A DNA stretch of 31,597 bases, taken from an uncultured Lachnospiraceae bacterium. Its GTDB lineage: Bacteria; Bacillota; Clostridia; Lachnospirales; Lachnospiraceae. The notes beneath the pieces were generated by a model. The model made no database searches. It was not told the origin of the DNA and was given only the letters and a program-made list of their open reading frames with translations. The translations under genes and the position numbers were made by a program. The stretch covers positions 1-31,597 of the forward strand of contig URQQ01000047.1 of NCBI GenBank assembly GCA_900549995.1, given 5' to 3'. Shown here piece after piece: positions 1 through 7,789 of the stretch; position 1 is the stretch's first letter, and each line of letters starts with the position of its first letter.

Positions 1-1
1 G

Positions 2-238
2 ACGCATGAAGAAATCCTTTCTCACATAAAGGTGCCATGTGTATATATTCATGCCAAAGAAAACGTTCATGAAAATGGAACGATTCTTGCGGCTGCTTCC
101 AGAGAACAGGCAGAGCGTGCAGTGGCATATATTGGAGACAACTGCCGCCTGATTGAAACGGACGATAGTAGTCATGTGATCCACACCGCGCATAGTCAAG
201 TCTACATCGAAGCAGTAAATTCATTGTTAGGAGAGTAA
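2..238 (+). CDS. alpha/beta hydrolase, C-terminal end (5' truncated by window)
   Basis: The reading frame is open from the first bases of the window to a TAA stop at 236-238, so this is the tail of a longer gene and not a 68-residue protein starting at the internal GTG at 32. The visible 78 residues have the shape of the end of an alpha/beta hydrolase: a strand VPCVYIHAKE that normally precedes the catalytic acid region, then a helix, then DDSSHVIHTAHSQVYIEAV, where SHVIH fits the catalytic histidine loop, followed by a final helix. Substrate cannot be told. The last codons carry GGAGAG, which can serve as the ribosome binding site of the regulator gene starting 4 bases downstream, so the two genes are probably co-transcribed. 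Confidence 0.7.
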   Translation, partial: THEEILSHIKVPCVYIHAKENVHENGTILAAASREQAERAVAYIGDNCRLIETDDSSHVIHTAHSQVYIEAVNSLLGE

Positions 239-242
239 TGGT

Positions 243-683
243 ATGTTGAAGGACAATTTAATCATGCTGCGGAACATTCATGGTTTCTCGCAGGAAGAAG
301 TAGCAGACAAAATAGATATTTCACGGCAGGCATACGCCAAATGGGAAAAAGGTGCAACTATTCCTGATATTGAGAAATGCAAAAGGCTTGCTGATTTATA
401 TGGAATAGCTATAGATGCTTTGATAAAAACAGAAACAGTTGATGAGAAAATGACGATTCCGCCGGCTCCGACCGGCAAGAACATATGGGGCTCTGTCATT
501 ATGAATGAACGAGGGCAGTTGGTAATTCCGAAAGCCGTCCGTGAAAGATTTGCGCTCAAGGGAGGAGAGAGATTAATTGTTCTTACGGATGATCAAGAAG
601 GAATTGCACTCGTTCCAGCTGAAAAATTTGAAGAAAAAATGAAGACATTGATGACTTATGCAAGTTTGAAAGCTGATCAGTAG
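243..683 (+). CDS. XRE-type HTH / AbrB (SpoVT-MazE) fusion DNA-binding regulator
   Basis: A 146-residue regulator with two DNA-binding domains. Residues about 3-60 are a Cro/C1-type helix-turn-helix (LRNIHGFSQEEVADKIDISR then QAYAKWEKGATIPD, the classic HTH_3 pattern). Residues about 83-132 are a swapped-hairpin AbrB/MazE-like domain (MNERGQLVIPKAVRERFALK, then GGERLIVLTD). AbrB-like domains act as dimers, so the protein probably binds DNA as a dimer or tetramer in the cytoplasm. It starts 4 bases after the hydrolase gene and is likely translated from the GGAGAG overlapping that gene's end. It probably controls its own operon, including the hydrolase; that is inference from position. The fusion occurs in other Firmicutes, and no toxin partner is visible downstream. 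Confidence 0.85.
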   Translation: MLKDNLIMLRNIHGFSQEEVADKIDISRQAYAKWEKGATIPDIEKCKRLADLYGIAIDALIKTETVDEKMTIPPAPTGKNIWGSVIMNERGQLVIPKAVRERFALKGGERLIVLTDDQEGIALVPAEKFEEKMKTLMTYASLKADQ

Positions 684-777
684 GCTGGTGCATAAGACGC
701 AGAGCCGATGAACAGAGTGTAAATGGAATTATAAGGAAAATAAGATGAAAAAATGTTACTGTTGAAGATAATGGAGA

Positions 778-808
778 TTGACTATAAATGCGGAATGTAT
801 CTTATAAA
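778..808 (+). promoter_or_regulatory. putative sigma-A promoter for the PEBP-family gene
   Basis: TTGACT at 778-783 and TATAAA at 803-808 are separated by 19 bases, slightly long for a vegetative promoter (18 if the -10 is read as TTATAA). It lies about 80 bases before the ATG at 886, inside the 200-base gap after the HTH-AbrB gene. A small CGCCTT/AAGGCG stem (842-861) sits in the leader. Confidence 0.45.
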
Positions 809-885
809 TATATCTATGCATTGTTGGTAAAATACAACGAGCGCCTTTGGCTAATAAGGCGTATCGAATTTGAGAGGGTAAGTAA

Positions 886-1347
886 ATGGAGCATTTGATG
901 ATTACATCCCCCTGTTTTGAACACGGGGGGATGATTCCAATAGAGTATACCGGGTATGGAGTGGATAGCTCACCCGAATTGGTGTTGACTGGGTTAAGCA
1001 AAGATGCTGTATCTATCGCAATCATTATGAATGATATGGACCATCCAATATCAGCCTATAATCATTGGGTCATTTGGAATATTCCCGCCACATCTGTAAT
1101 CCCAGGGAATATCCCACATGGGGAGCATGTGAATTCTTTAGGTGGTGCTGTGCAAGGACTTGGCTATGGTAAACACAGATATCGAGGGCCAAAGCCGCCA
1201 TTTCGGTGGTCACATATTTATCACTTTAATTTGTTTGTGTTGGATTGTTTTCTGGATTTACCTAGTACCTCCAAGAAAAAGGATTTAACGGAAGCTATGC
1301 AAGGACATATTTTGCAGCAATCTGTTTTATCAGGGCATTATAGATGA
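886..1347 (+). CDS. YbhB/YbcL family (PEBP / Raf kinase inhibitor-like) protein
   Basis: A 153-residue cytoplasmic protein, slightly short for bacterial YbhB/YbcL proteins. Family signs, in order: an opening with SPCFEHGGMIPIEYTGYG (usual form: SPAF..G..IP..YT..G); the ligand-pocket segment IIMNDMDHPISAYNHWVIWNIP, where HW and WNIP are typical; GYGKHRYRGPKPP, matching the conserved G....Y.GP.PP signature; and a C-terminal helix ending in LSGHYR. PEBP proteins bind small anionic ligands; the biological role in bacteria is not settled. The start is preceded by GAGAGG at suitable spacing. The gene stands alone, with its own likely promoter, among fragments and small accessory genes. Confidence 0.85.
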   Translation: MEHLMITSPCFEHGGMIPIEYTGYGVDSSPELVLTGLSKDAVSIAIIMNDMDHPISAYNHWVIWNIPATSVIPGNIPHGEHVNSLGGAVQGLGYGKHRYRGPKPPFRWSHIYHFNLFVLDCFLDLPSTSKKKDLTEAMQGHILQQSVLSGHYR

Positions 1348-1543
1348 AGTACGTCTTGTTGGATGAAGGTATAACGAGTCGCGAAAAAAACAAAACAAAA
1401 AGCAAGAGTTTGTGGCGGATTTCCACAAAAATTATAAGGGGCTGGTATTGATCATCATCAATGATGTGATCTTTCTTGATGAGATCATAAATAAGATACT
1501 GTTCATCAATTGTTATCCGGATCAGCCGTATCTCTACAAAGAT

Positions 1544-1636
1544 CTGGTTGGCAAAAACGGTGTGGGAAAATCTACACTGCTCAAGCTGATCATGGGTATT
1601 CTTACCCATGATGCAGGGGAAGTTCGCTTTCTTTGA
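1544..1636 (+). pseudogene. remnant of an ABC transporter ATPase (Walker A region only)
   Basis: About 30 codons read LVGKNGVGKSTLLKLIMGIL and continue THDAGEVRF before a stop. This is an unmistakable ABC ATPase P-loop (GKNGVGKST) with the helix and strand that follow it. No strand or A-loop precedes it in the expected form, and no Q-loop, signature motif or Walker B follows. The 44 codons in frame upstream (from 1412) do not look like an ABC domain, so the fragment appears joined to unrelated DNA. It sits in the 335-base gap between the PEBP gene and the TPR protein gene and marks old recombination. I do not think it is expressed as a functional protein. Confidence 0.7.
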
Positions 1637-1682
1637 GGTCAAAGATTATTTATATATTCGTGTGTTTGAGGGGAGATATCAT

Positions 1683-2189
1683 ATGTCATCAGGAAAACCA
1701 GTTGTTCGTCAGATCGCGTGGCTGTCAATAGTTCCACAGTTTTTTATAATGGGGATATTGGTTTTGATCTTTCATTCGTTTGTAAAACCTTTTAAGTCCG
1801 CACTTATCTTTGCCATGATAACTTATTTTGCGGTTTCTTTAATATTGCGGTGTAGTGTCCCGCATCATCACAGAAAGGGGATTTTATTATACCAGCACGG
1901 AGACTATGTGAAAGCTATTGAAGAGTTTAAAAAAAGCTATGATTTCTTTTGCAGGCACACTTGGATTGATAAATACCGCTGCATTACATTACTATCCGCC
2001 AGCAGAACTTCCTATACGGAAATGGCATTGCTCAATATTGCTTTTTGCTATGCACAAGTTAAAAATGCAAAGCTTTCAAAGGAGTATTATCAAAAAGTAC
2101 TTGAGCTTTTTCCTAAAAGTGAAATGGCTAAAAGCGCATTAAATATGATAGCTTCATTTGAATTTGAAGAAGATGATATTGACAATTAA
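1683..2189 (+). CDS. membrane-anchored TPR-repeat protein, function unknown
   Basis: A 168-residue protein. The frame is open further upstream, but the ATG at 1683 has a GAGGGGAG ribosome binding site about 8 bases before it, whereas the upstream ATGs fall within the ABC fragment. Residues about 11-33 and 39-58 are two membrane segments. The rest looks like a soluble TPR-type helical domain: KGILLYQHGDYVKAIEEFKK and, later, MALLNIAFCYAQVKNAKLSK followed by EYYQKVLELFPKS. TPR domains bind partner proteins; the partner is not evident. The C-terminus is acidic (FEFEEDDID). Neighbours are a broken ABC fragment and a hydrolase, which do not suggest a pathway. Confidence 0.65.
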   Translation: MSSGKPVVRQIAWLSIVPQFFIMGILVLIFHSFVKPFKSALIFAMITYFAVSLILRCSVPHHHRKGILLYQHGDYVKAIEEFKKSYDFFCRHTWIDKYRCITLLSASRTSYTEMALLNIAFCYAQVKNAKLSKEYYQKVLELFPKSEMAKSALNMIASFEFEEDDIDN

Positions 2190-2245
2190 TCTGCAGCATG
2201 AAATGAGCATTATATGAAATTTGTAATATGCAGGAGGCTTCAAGG

Positions 2246-3247
2246 ATGCAGGAAACAAAAAAGATTGATCAGAAACTGTTTTTAAATATCAACGGAGTAC
2301 GGCAAGGTATGTTCCTCAAAGGCGCAGATATACATAATCCGGTGCTTCTTTATCTGCACGGCGGTCCCGGTTCACCTGAGATTGCGTTTGATTCGGACAC
2401 GCCCTCTGCCCTTGATCAAATGTTTATGGTATGCTGGTGGGAGCAGCGCGGCGCCGGAATTTCTTACAGTAAAAAAATCCCGGCAGAAAGTATGTGTATA
2501 AATCAACTCGTGGATGATGCGATCGCGGTGGCGGATTATCTGTGGGAGCGTTTCAAAAAAGAAAAAATTTATCTATTGGGACATTCATGGGGGTCGTTGT
2601 TAGGGATTCAGGTAATCCAAAAGGCTCCCGAAAGATTTTACGCCTATATGGGTGTGGGTCAGGTGGCTTGGCAGCTTCGTTCAGAGCAGCTTGCCTATGA
2701 TTATATGTTAGAAAAGTTTCAATTGGTAAATGACAATGCAATGATAAAAAAGCTAAAAAAGTATGATAGGGACACCTGCGCATATGAAATAAAATATTTA
2801 TCGTCCGTGCGCTCTGAGGGGATGCAGAAGCTGGGAATCGGTATCATGCATAAAAGCAAATCTATGGCGCAGGAAGTGAAAAAGGTACTGCGTTTTCGTG
2901 CATATACTTGGGCGGAAAAGTTGAAATTTGCTGCCGGAAGCAGTTTTTCTGTCAAATCCTCCCTGCAGGATTTTGTACTGAAAACAGATATGGTCAATTT
3001 TCCCATCAAATTGAAAATTCCGATTTATGTATTTCATGGTATTTTCGATTATCAAGTTTCATATGTGATTGCAAAACAGTTTTTACAGAACACGGATGCG
3101 CCCCTGAAGGGATTTTATACATTTAAAAACTCAGCACACTCTCCGTGCTTTGAGGAAGCGGATAAAATGTGCCGTATCATACGGGAAGATGTGTTTTTAG
3201 GTAAGAATGATTTGGCGGACAAAGGAATAGGAGAAGAATGCAAATGA
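2246..3247 (+). CDS. alpha/beta hydrolase, S33 proline iminopeptidase-like
   Basis: A 333-residue cytoplasmic hydrolase with no signal peptide. The S33 family hallmarks are present: HGGPG at residues 38-42 (oxyanion hole), WWEQRGAGIS after it, the nucleophile elbow GHSWGS with Ser114, a likely catalytic Asp268 in FHGIFDYQVS and His298 in NSAHSPCFEEADK. The cap region (about 140-230) is Lys-rich and divergent from true proline iminopeptidases, so it may be an esterase or peptidase of unknown substrate. The ATG at 2246 is chosen because AGGAGG (2232-2237) lies 8 bases before it; an in-frame ATG at 2228 would put that Shine-Dalgarno sequence inside the gene. It appears to be monocistronic. Confidence 0.85.
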   Translation: MQETKKIDQKLFLNINGVRQGMFLKGADIHNPVLLYLHGGPGSPEIAFDSDTPSALDQMFMVCWWEQRGAGISYSKKIPAESMCINQLVDDAIAVADYLWERFKKEKIYLLGHSWGSLLGIQVIQKAPERFYAYMGVGQVAWQLRSEQLAYDYMLEKFQLVNDNAMIKKLKKYDRDTCAYEIKYLSSVRSEGMQKLGIGIMHKSKSMAQEVKKVLRFRAYTWAEKLKFAAGSSFSVKSSLQDFVLKTDMVNFPIKLKIPIYVFHGIFDYQVSYVIAKQFLQNTDAPLKGFYTFKNSAHSPCFEEADKMCRIIREDVFLGKNDLADKGIGEECK

Positions 3248-3325
3248 ATCCAAGATTAACTATGCTGCCAGCACTTGAGATAAAATTCTGGTCAGAAGAA
3301 ATCAAAATGTAGCTTTCTCCCGCCA

Positions 3326-3354
3326 TTTACATTCCCGACAAAATATGATAAAAT
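3326..3354 (+). promoter_or_regulatory. putative sigma-A promoter of the xanthine-dehydrogenase-family operon
   Basis: TTTACA (3326-3331) and TAAAAT (3349-3354) are 17 bases apart, a good vegetative spacing. It lies about 80 bases before the TTG start of the FAD subunit gene and immediately before a hairpin, so the transcript would begin with that structured leader. Confidence 0.5.
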
Positions 3355-3364
3355 AATACAGCAT

Positions 3365-3398
3365 AAGGTGTGAATGACTTGAATCGTTCACACCTTTT
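3365..3398 (+). terminator. leader hairpin with U-run upstream of the molybdo-enzyme genes (possible attenuator)
   Basis: AAGGTGTGAA (3365-3374) and TTCACACCTT (3387-3396) form a perfect 10-bp stem with a 12-base loop, followed directly by T residues to 3398. It has the form of a rho-independent terminator, but sits between the likely promoter and the first gene, 35 bases before the TTG start. It could be a conditional terminator (attenuator) or a protein-binding dyad. No separate riboswitch aptamer fits in the short leader. Confidence 0.55.
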
Positions 3399-3433
3399 AT
3401 AGTGTGTATAAACAGATGGAGAGGAGAGCAATT

Positions 3434-4225
3434 TTGCTTACAATTAAAAATTATGTGAAGGCGGAAAGCCTTCAGGAAGCGTACGAACTGAATCAGTCCA
3501 GAAGCAGCCGCATCAAGGGCGGAATGATGTGGATGAGACTTTCAAATGCAAGAATACAGACAATGATTGATCTTTCGGGACTTGGGCTTGATCAGATTGA
3601 AGAGACGGAGAAGACATTTAAAATCGGATGCATGTGTACGTTAAGGGATCTGGAAATGCACGAGGGATTAAACGAGTATTCCCAGGGTGCGGTCAAAGAG
3701 TGTGTCCGCCATATTGTCGGCGTGCAGTTTCGGAATCAGGCAACTGTGGGCGGCAGTATCTATGGAAGATTTGGATTTTCTGATGTGCTGACGTGTCTGC
3801 TTGCACTGGATACATTTGTGGAATTATATGAGGGAGGAACGATCCGGCTTTCTGAATTCTTAAGCCAGAAACCGGGACATGATATCCTTGTTTCTATTAT
3901 AATAAGGAAGAAAAAAAGACAGGTGCGCTATCATGCATTCCGTCAGTGCGCAACCGATCTTCCGGTTTTGACTTGTGCAGTAGTAAGGGGAGACGGGAAC
4001 TGGTATATCGCTGTTGGCGCAAGGCCAATGAGAGCGGAGCATATAGAAAAAAGCTGGGAGATTGAGGATGGCACATGCACAGAGCAGATTGCAAAGTGTG
4101 CACGTAAGGCGGCCGGGGAATTTGAGTACGGCAGCAATATGCGAGGCAGTGCAGAATACCGAAAGCATCTTGCAGAAGTAATGATAGGGCGTGCGATGAC
4201 TTCTATTTTGACGGAGGAAGAGTAA
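3434..4225 (+). CDS. xdhB: xanthine dehydrogenase family, FAD-binding subunit
   Basis: Middle subunit type of the molybdenum hydroxylases: it carries FAD and passes electrons from the 2Fe-2S subunit to the acceptor. I place the start at TTG 3434 (263 residues), because GAGGAGAG lies just before it and the family normally begins close to LTIKNYVKAESLQEAYELN; an in-frame GTG at 3404 would add a charged leader overlapping that site. Family features include GGMMWMRL near the N-terminus, the FAD-contacting block FRNQATVGGSIYGRFGFSD in place of the usual TVGGN...SD, and FRQCATDLPVLTCAVV (usual R....D.a.v..a). It is slightly short for the family. Its stop overlaps the next start in TAATG. The symbol follows E. 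coli naming; the true substrate is unproven. Confidence 0.88.
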   Translation: MLTIKNYVKAESLQEAYELNQSRSSRIKGGMMWMRLSNARIQTMIDLSGLGLDQIEETEKTFKIGCMCTLRDLEMHEGLNEYSQGAVKECVRHIVGVQFRNQATVGGSIYGRFGFSDVLTCLLALDTFVELYEGGTIRLSEFLSQKPGHDILVSIIIRKKKRQVRYHAFRQCATDLPVLTCAVVRGDGNWYIAVGARPMRAEHIEKSWEIEDGTCTEQIAKCARKAAGEFEYGSNMRGSAEYRKHLAEVMIGRAMTSILTEEE

Positions 4226-4692
4226 TGAGGATTAATTTTAATTTAAATGGGAAAGCTGCCACGGCAGAAGTCCAGGCAGATACAACTCTTCTGGAGCTTT
4301 TGAGAGAAAAAGGATGTTACAGTGTGAAATGTGGCTGTGAGACGACCAACTGCGGACTTTGCACGGTGTGGGTGAATGGGAAATCCAGACTTTCCTGTTC
4401 GATTCTTGCGGCGGAGATGGAAGGAATGGAGATCACTACATTGGAAGGGCTTCAGAAAGAGGCCGAAGAGTTCGGAACATTTCTGGCGAACGAAGGGGCA
4501 GAACAATGCGGCTTCTGTTCTCCGGGATTTGTCATGAATGTGCTGGCGATGGTAAGAGAACTGCAATCACCTTCCGTGGAGGAGATCAAAGAGTATCTCG
4601 CAGGAAATCTGTGCCGCTGCTCCGGTTACATGGGACAGCTGCGTGCGATTGAAAAATATATGAAGGCGAAGGAGGAGACGTGCTGTGAATAA
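4225..4692 (+). CDS. xdhC: xanthine dehydrogenase family, (2Fe-2S)-binding subunit
   Basis: A 155-residue two-cluster ferredoxin subunit of a molybdenum hydroxylase. Residues 1-75 are the plant-type 2Fe-2S domain with ligands Cys38, Cys43, Cys46 and Cys58. The all-helical second domain carries Cys95 and Cys98 (EQCGFCSPGF) and Cys130 and Cys132 (GNLCRCSGY). All eight ligands are intact, so it should transfer electrons from the molybdenum centre to FAD. The ATG overlaps the FAD-subunit stop by one base and the gene end overlaps the next GTG start, so the three subunits are tightly co-translated. Confidence 0.93.
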   Translation: MRINFNLNGKAATAEVQADTTLLELLREKGCYSVKCGCETTNCGLCTVWVNGKSRLSCSILAAEMEGMEITTLEGLQKEAEEFGTFLANEGAEQCGFCSPGFVMNVLAMVRELQSPSVEEIKEYLAGNLCRCSGYMGQLRAIEKYMKAKEETCCE

Positions 4693-6958
4693 CGTGAATC
4701 AGCCGATACAAAAGATAGATGCCATGGCACTTGTGACAGGAAAACCTGTCTATACAGATGATCTGGCACCGAAGGACTGCCTTGTAGTCAAAGTGATCAG
4801 AAGCCCTCATGCCCATGCACTGATTAAAAATGTGAACATAGAAAAAGCGATGAAGGTACCGGGAATCGAATGTGTGCTGACTTACAAAGATGACCCGGGG
4901 AAGCGGTTTACAATGGCGGGGCAGACGTACCCTGAGCCGAGTCCTTATGACAGACTGATTCTTGACCAGCGGATGCGTTTTGTCGGAGATGTGGCGGCTA
5001 TCGTGGCAGGTGAATCTAAAGAAGCAGTTGAACAGGCGATGCGTCTTGTAAAGATCGAGTATGAAGTTTTAACTCCGGTGCTTGATATGCACGAGTCAAA
5101 GGATGGAGAAATTCTTGTGCACCCGGAAGATACATGGAAAAGCCTGTGCCCGGTGGGGGCAGATAATAAGAGAAATCTCTGTGCGCATGGAGAGGATTCC
5201 AAGGGGGACATCGAGCAGGTCTTAAATGACTGTGAATATGTGGTTGACCAGGTGTACCATACGAAGGCAAACCAGCAGGCGATGATGGAGACATTCCGTA
5301 CGTATACATACCTGGATACTTACGGCAGATTGAATGTGGTATCTTCCACACAGATTACATTCCATGTCCGCCGGATTCTGGCTCATGCATTGGACATTCC
5401 GAAGTCGAAGATCCGTGTCATCAAACCAAGAATCGGAGGCGGCTTTGGCGCAAAGCAGACGGTGGTATCGGAAGTGTATCCGGCACTCGTGACATGGAAG
5501 ACCGGGCGTCCGGCGCACATGATATTTACAAGAGAAGAATCACTGACTGCGTCTTCACCGAGACATGAGATGGAAGTTCATGTAAGACTTGGGGCAGACA
5601 AAGATGGAATCATCAAAGGGATTGATGTGTATACGTTGTCTAACACGGGAGCCTATGGGGAACATGGACCGACAACGGTCGGACTTTCCGGGCACAAGTC
5701 CATCCCACTCTACGGAAAGACGGAGGCATTTAAGTTCACTTACGATGTTGTCTATACAAATGTGATGTCTGCCGGAGCTTACCGTGGCTACGGGGCGACC
5801 CAGGGAATCTTTGCTGTAGAGTCGGCGGTCAATGAACTGGCGGCCAAGATAGGGGCAGACCCAGTGGCACTGCGTGAAAAGAATATGGTGCGCGAAGGAC
5901 AGATGATGCCGGCATATTACGGGGAGACAACGAACAGCTGTGCGCTTGACCGATGCATGGAGAAGGCAAAAGAGATGATCGGATGGGATGAAAAATACCC
6001 ATCCCGGGACATGGGAAATGGCAAAGTCCGCGGAGTCGGTGTGGCTATGGCGATGCAAGGCTCCGGGATCAGCGGCGTGGATACCGCTTCGGTTGCCGTG
6101 AAGCTAAATGATGACGGATTCTACAGCCTTCTGATCGGTGCGTCAGATATGGGAACCGGCTGTGATACGATTCTGGCTCAGATGGCGGCGGATTGTCTTG
6201 ACTGTTCGATGGAAGATATTATTGTTCATGGAGTTGACACCGACAGTTCACCGTATGATTCAGGTTCTTATGCTTCCAGTACGACTTACGTGACCGGAAT
6301 GGCTGTGGTGAAAACCTGCGAAGTTCTCAAGGCTAAAATGATTCATAAAGGTGCACAGTATCTGGAATGTCCAGAGGAAGAGCTGGAATTTGACGGAGAG
6401 AAGGTCATTCATACAGCGACTGGAAGGAGCATCACAAGGGCAGAGATTGGAAACCGGGTGATGTGCAGCAATGAAGATTCCCTGATGGCAAGTGAGTCTC
6501 ACAGCTCAAAGATCTCTCCGCCGCCGTTCATGGTCGGCATGGCAGAGGTGGAAGTGGACAAAATGACCGGTCAGGTCGAGCTGACAGATTATGTGGCAGT
6601 CGTTGACTGCGGAACAGTTGTGAATCCCAACCTTGCCAGAGTCCAGACCGAAGGCGGTATCGCCCAGGGAATCGGAATGGCACTGTATGAGGACGTTGTG
6701 TACAGCAAAAACGGCAAAAACTACAGCAATTCCTTCCTTCAGTACAAGATTCCGACAAGGCTGGATGTGGGGGATATCCGGGTGGAGTTTGAGAGCAGCT
6801 ACGAGCCGAGCGGCCCGTTCGGTGCAAAATCTATCGGGGAAATCGTAATCAATACCCCGTGTCCTGCGATTGCAGGAGCTGTTTATAATGCTGTGGGCGT
6901 ACAGGTCAGGGAACTTCCGATTACGCCAGAGAAAGTGTTCTGGGGAATGAAAAATTAA
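4685..6958 (+). CDS. xdhA: xanthine dehydrogenase family, molybdopterin-binding catalytic subunit
   Basis: A 757-residue catalytic subunit of a cytoplasmic molybdenum hydroxylase. It begins at GTG 4685, with AAGGAGG 10 bases upstream inside the previous gene. Visible landmarks are the N-terminal hammerhead domain (VTGKPVYTDDL...RSPHAHA), the cofactor-binding motif GGGFGAKQ at about 251-258, AYRGYGATQ with Arg367 (the substrate-binding arginine position of xanthine dehydrogenases), and GAKSIGE ending in Glu719, the catalytic base position. These support hydroxylation of a purine-like heterocycle, and the purO and AICAR formyltransferase genes downstream fit a purine role. Related enzymes acting on other heterocycles or aldehydes cannot be excluded. 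No molybdenum cofactor synthesis gene is in the window. Confidence 0.9.
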   Translation: MNNVNQPIQKIDAMALVTGKPVYTDDLAPKDCLVVKVIRSPHAHALIKNVNIEKAMKVPGIECVLTYKDDPGKRFTMAGQTYPEPSPYDRLILDQRMRFVGDVAAIVAGESKEAVEQAMRLVKIEYEVLTPVLDMHESKDGEILVHPEDTWKSLCPVGADNKRNLCAHGEDSKGDIEQVLNDCEYVVDQVYHTKANQQAMMETFRTYTYLDTYGRLNVVSSTQITFHVRRILAHALDIPKSKIRVIKPRIGGGFGAKQTVVSEVYPALVTWKTGRPAHMIFTREESLTASSPRHEMEVHVRLGADKDGIIKGIDVYTLSNTGAYGEHGPTTVGLSGHKSIPLYGKTEAFKFTYDVVYTNVMSAGAYRGYGATQGIFAVESAVNELAAKIGADPVALREKNMVREGQMMPAYYGETTNSCALDRCMEKAKEMIGWDEKYPSRDMGNGKVRGVGVAMAMQGSGISGVDTASVAVKLNDDGFYSLLIGASDMGTGCDTILAQMAADCLDCSMEDIIVHGVDTDSSPYDSGSYASSTTYVTGMAVVKTCEVLKAKMIHKGAQYLECPEEELEFDGEKVIHTATGRSITRAEIGNRVMCSNEDSLMASESHSSKISPPPFMVGMAEVEVDKMTGQVELTDYVAVVDCGTVVNPNLARVQTEGGIAQGIGMALYEDVVYSKNGKNYSNSFLQYKIPTRLDVGDIRVEFESSYEPSGPFGAKSIGEIVINTPCPAIAGAVYNAVGVQVRELPITPEKVFWGMKN

Positions 6959-7052
6959 GAAGATCACATTTATACTGGAAAATGTATATGGACCTGGTCT
7001 ATAATACTAAAGACGAAACTAATTATGATCATATGACAAAGGAGAAGATTTC

Positions 7053-7766
7053 ATGGAAATGTTATCAATTGAAAAAGAATTGCAGAGTAATTCATATCCT
7101 GGACGGGGAATCATCATCGGCAAGAGTGCAGACGGAACAAAAGCGGTGACGGCTTACTTTATCATGGGAAGAAGCGAGAACAGCAGAAACCGTGTATTTG
7201 TGGAAGACGGAGAAGGCATCCGCACACAGGCATTTGACGAGTCAAAACTTACGGACCCAAGCCTGATCATCTATGCGCCGGTCAGAGTTCTTGGCAATAA
7301 GACAATCGTGACAAACGGTGACCAGACAGATACGATTTATGAAGGCATGGATAAACAGATGACATTTGAGCAGTCACTCAGAAGCCGTGAGTTTGAGCCG
7401 GACGGCCCGAATTACACACCTCGTATTTCTGGTGTGATGCACATAGAGAATGGAAAATACAATTATGCAATGTCGATCTTAAAGAGCAACAACGGCGATC
7501 CATCTTCCTGCAACAGATACACATTTGCCTATGAAAACTGTCCTGCAGGGGAGGGGCATTTCATCCATACATACAAATGTGACGGAAATCCGCTTCCAAG
7601 TTTCGAAGGCGAGCCAAAGCTGATTGCAATTCCAGATGACATGGATGCATTTACAGAAACTTTGTGGAACAGCCTGAATGAGGACAACAAAGTATCTTTA
7701 TTCGTACGTTATATCGATCTTGCAACTGGCAGATATGAAACAAAGATTGTCAATAAAAATAAATAA
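7053..7766 (+). CDS. purO: IMP cyclohydrolase, PurO-like
   Basis: A 237-residue protein of the stand-alone IMP cyclohydrolase family (PurO-like), which closes FAICAR to IMP, the last step of de novo purine synthesis. I recognise the family opening NSYPGRGIIIGKSADGTKAV and the following MGRSENSRNRVF block, where GRSENSRNR is strongly conserved, and the later FAYENCPAGEGHFIHTYKCD. It is not related to the IMPCH domain of bifunctional PurH. It lies 94 bases after the molybdo-enzyme subunit and 23 bases before the AICAR formyltransferase, with AAAGGAG before the ATG. A TATAAT at 7000-7005 might give it an additional promoter, but no good -35 accompanies it. Confidence 0.88.
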   Translation: MEMLSIEKELQSNSYPGRGIIIGKSADGTKAVTAYFIMGRSENSRNRVFVEDGEGIRTQAFDESKLTDPSLIIYAPVRVLGNKTIVTNGDQTDTIYEGMDKQMTFEQSLRSREFEPDGPNYTPRISGVMHIENGKYNYAMSILKSNNGDPSSCNRYTFAYENCPAGEGHFIHTYKCDGNPLPSFEGEPKLIAIPDDMDAFTETLWNSLNEDNKVSLFVRYIDLATGRYETKIVNKNK

Positions 7767-7789
7767 CACCGGAAAAAGGAGAGAACACA

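Noticed and set aside
1295..1642. Minus-strand open frame of 115 codons across the ABC fragment
   Set aside because: It overlaps the end of the PEBP gene and the clear ABC P-loop on the other strand, has no recognisable domain and no ribosome binding site; treated as a shadow.
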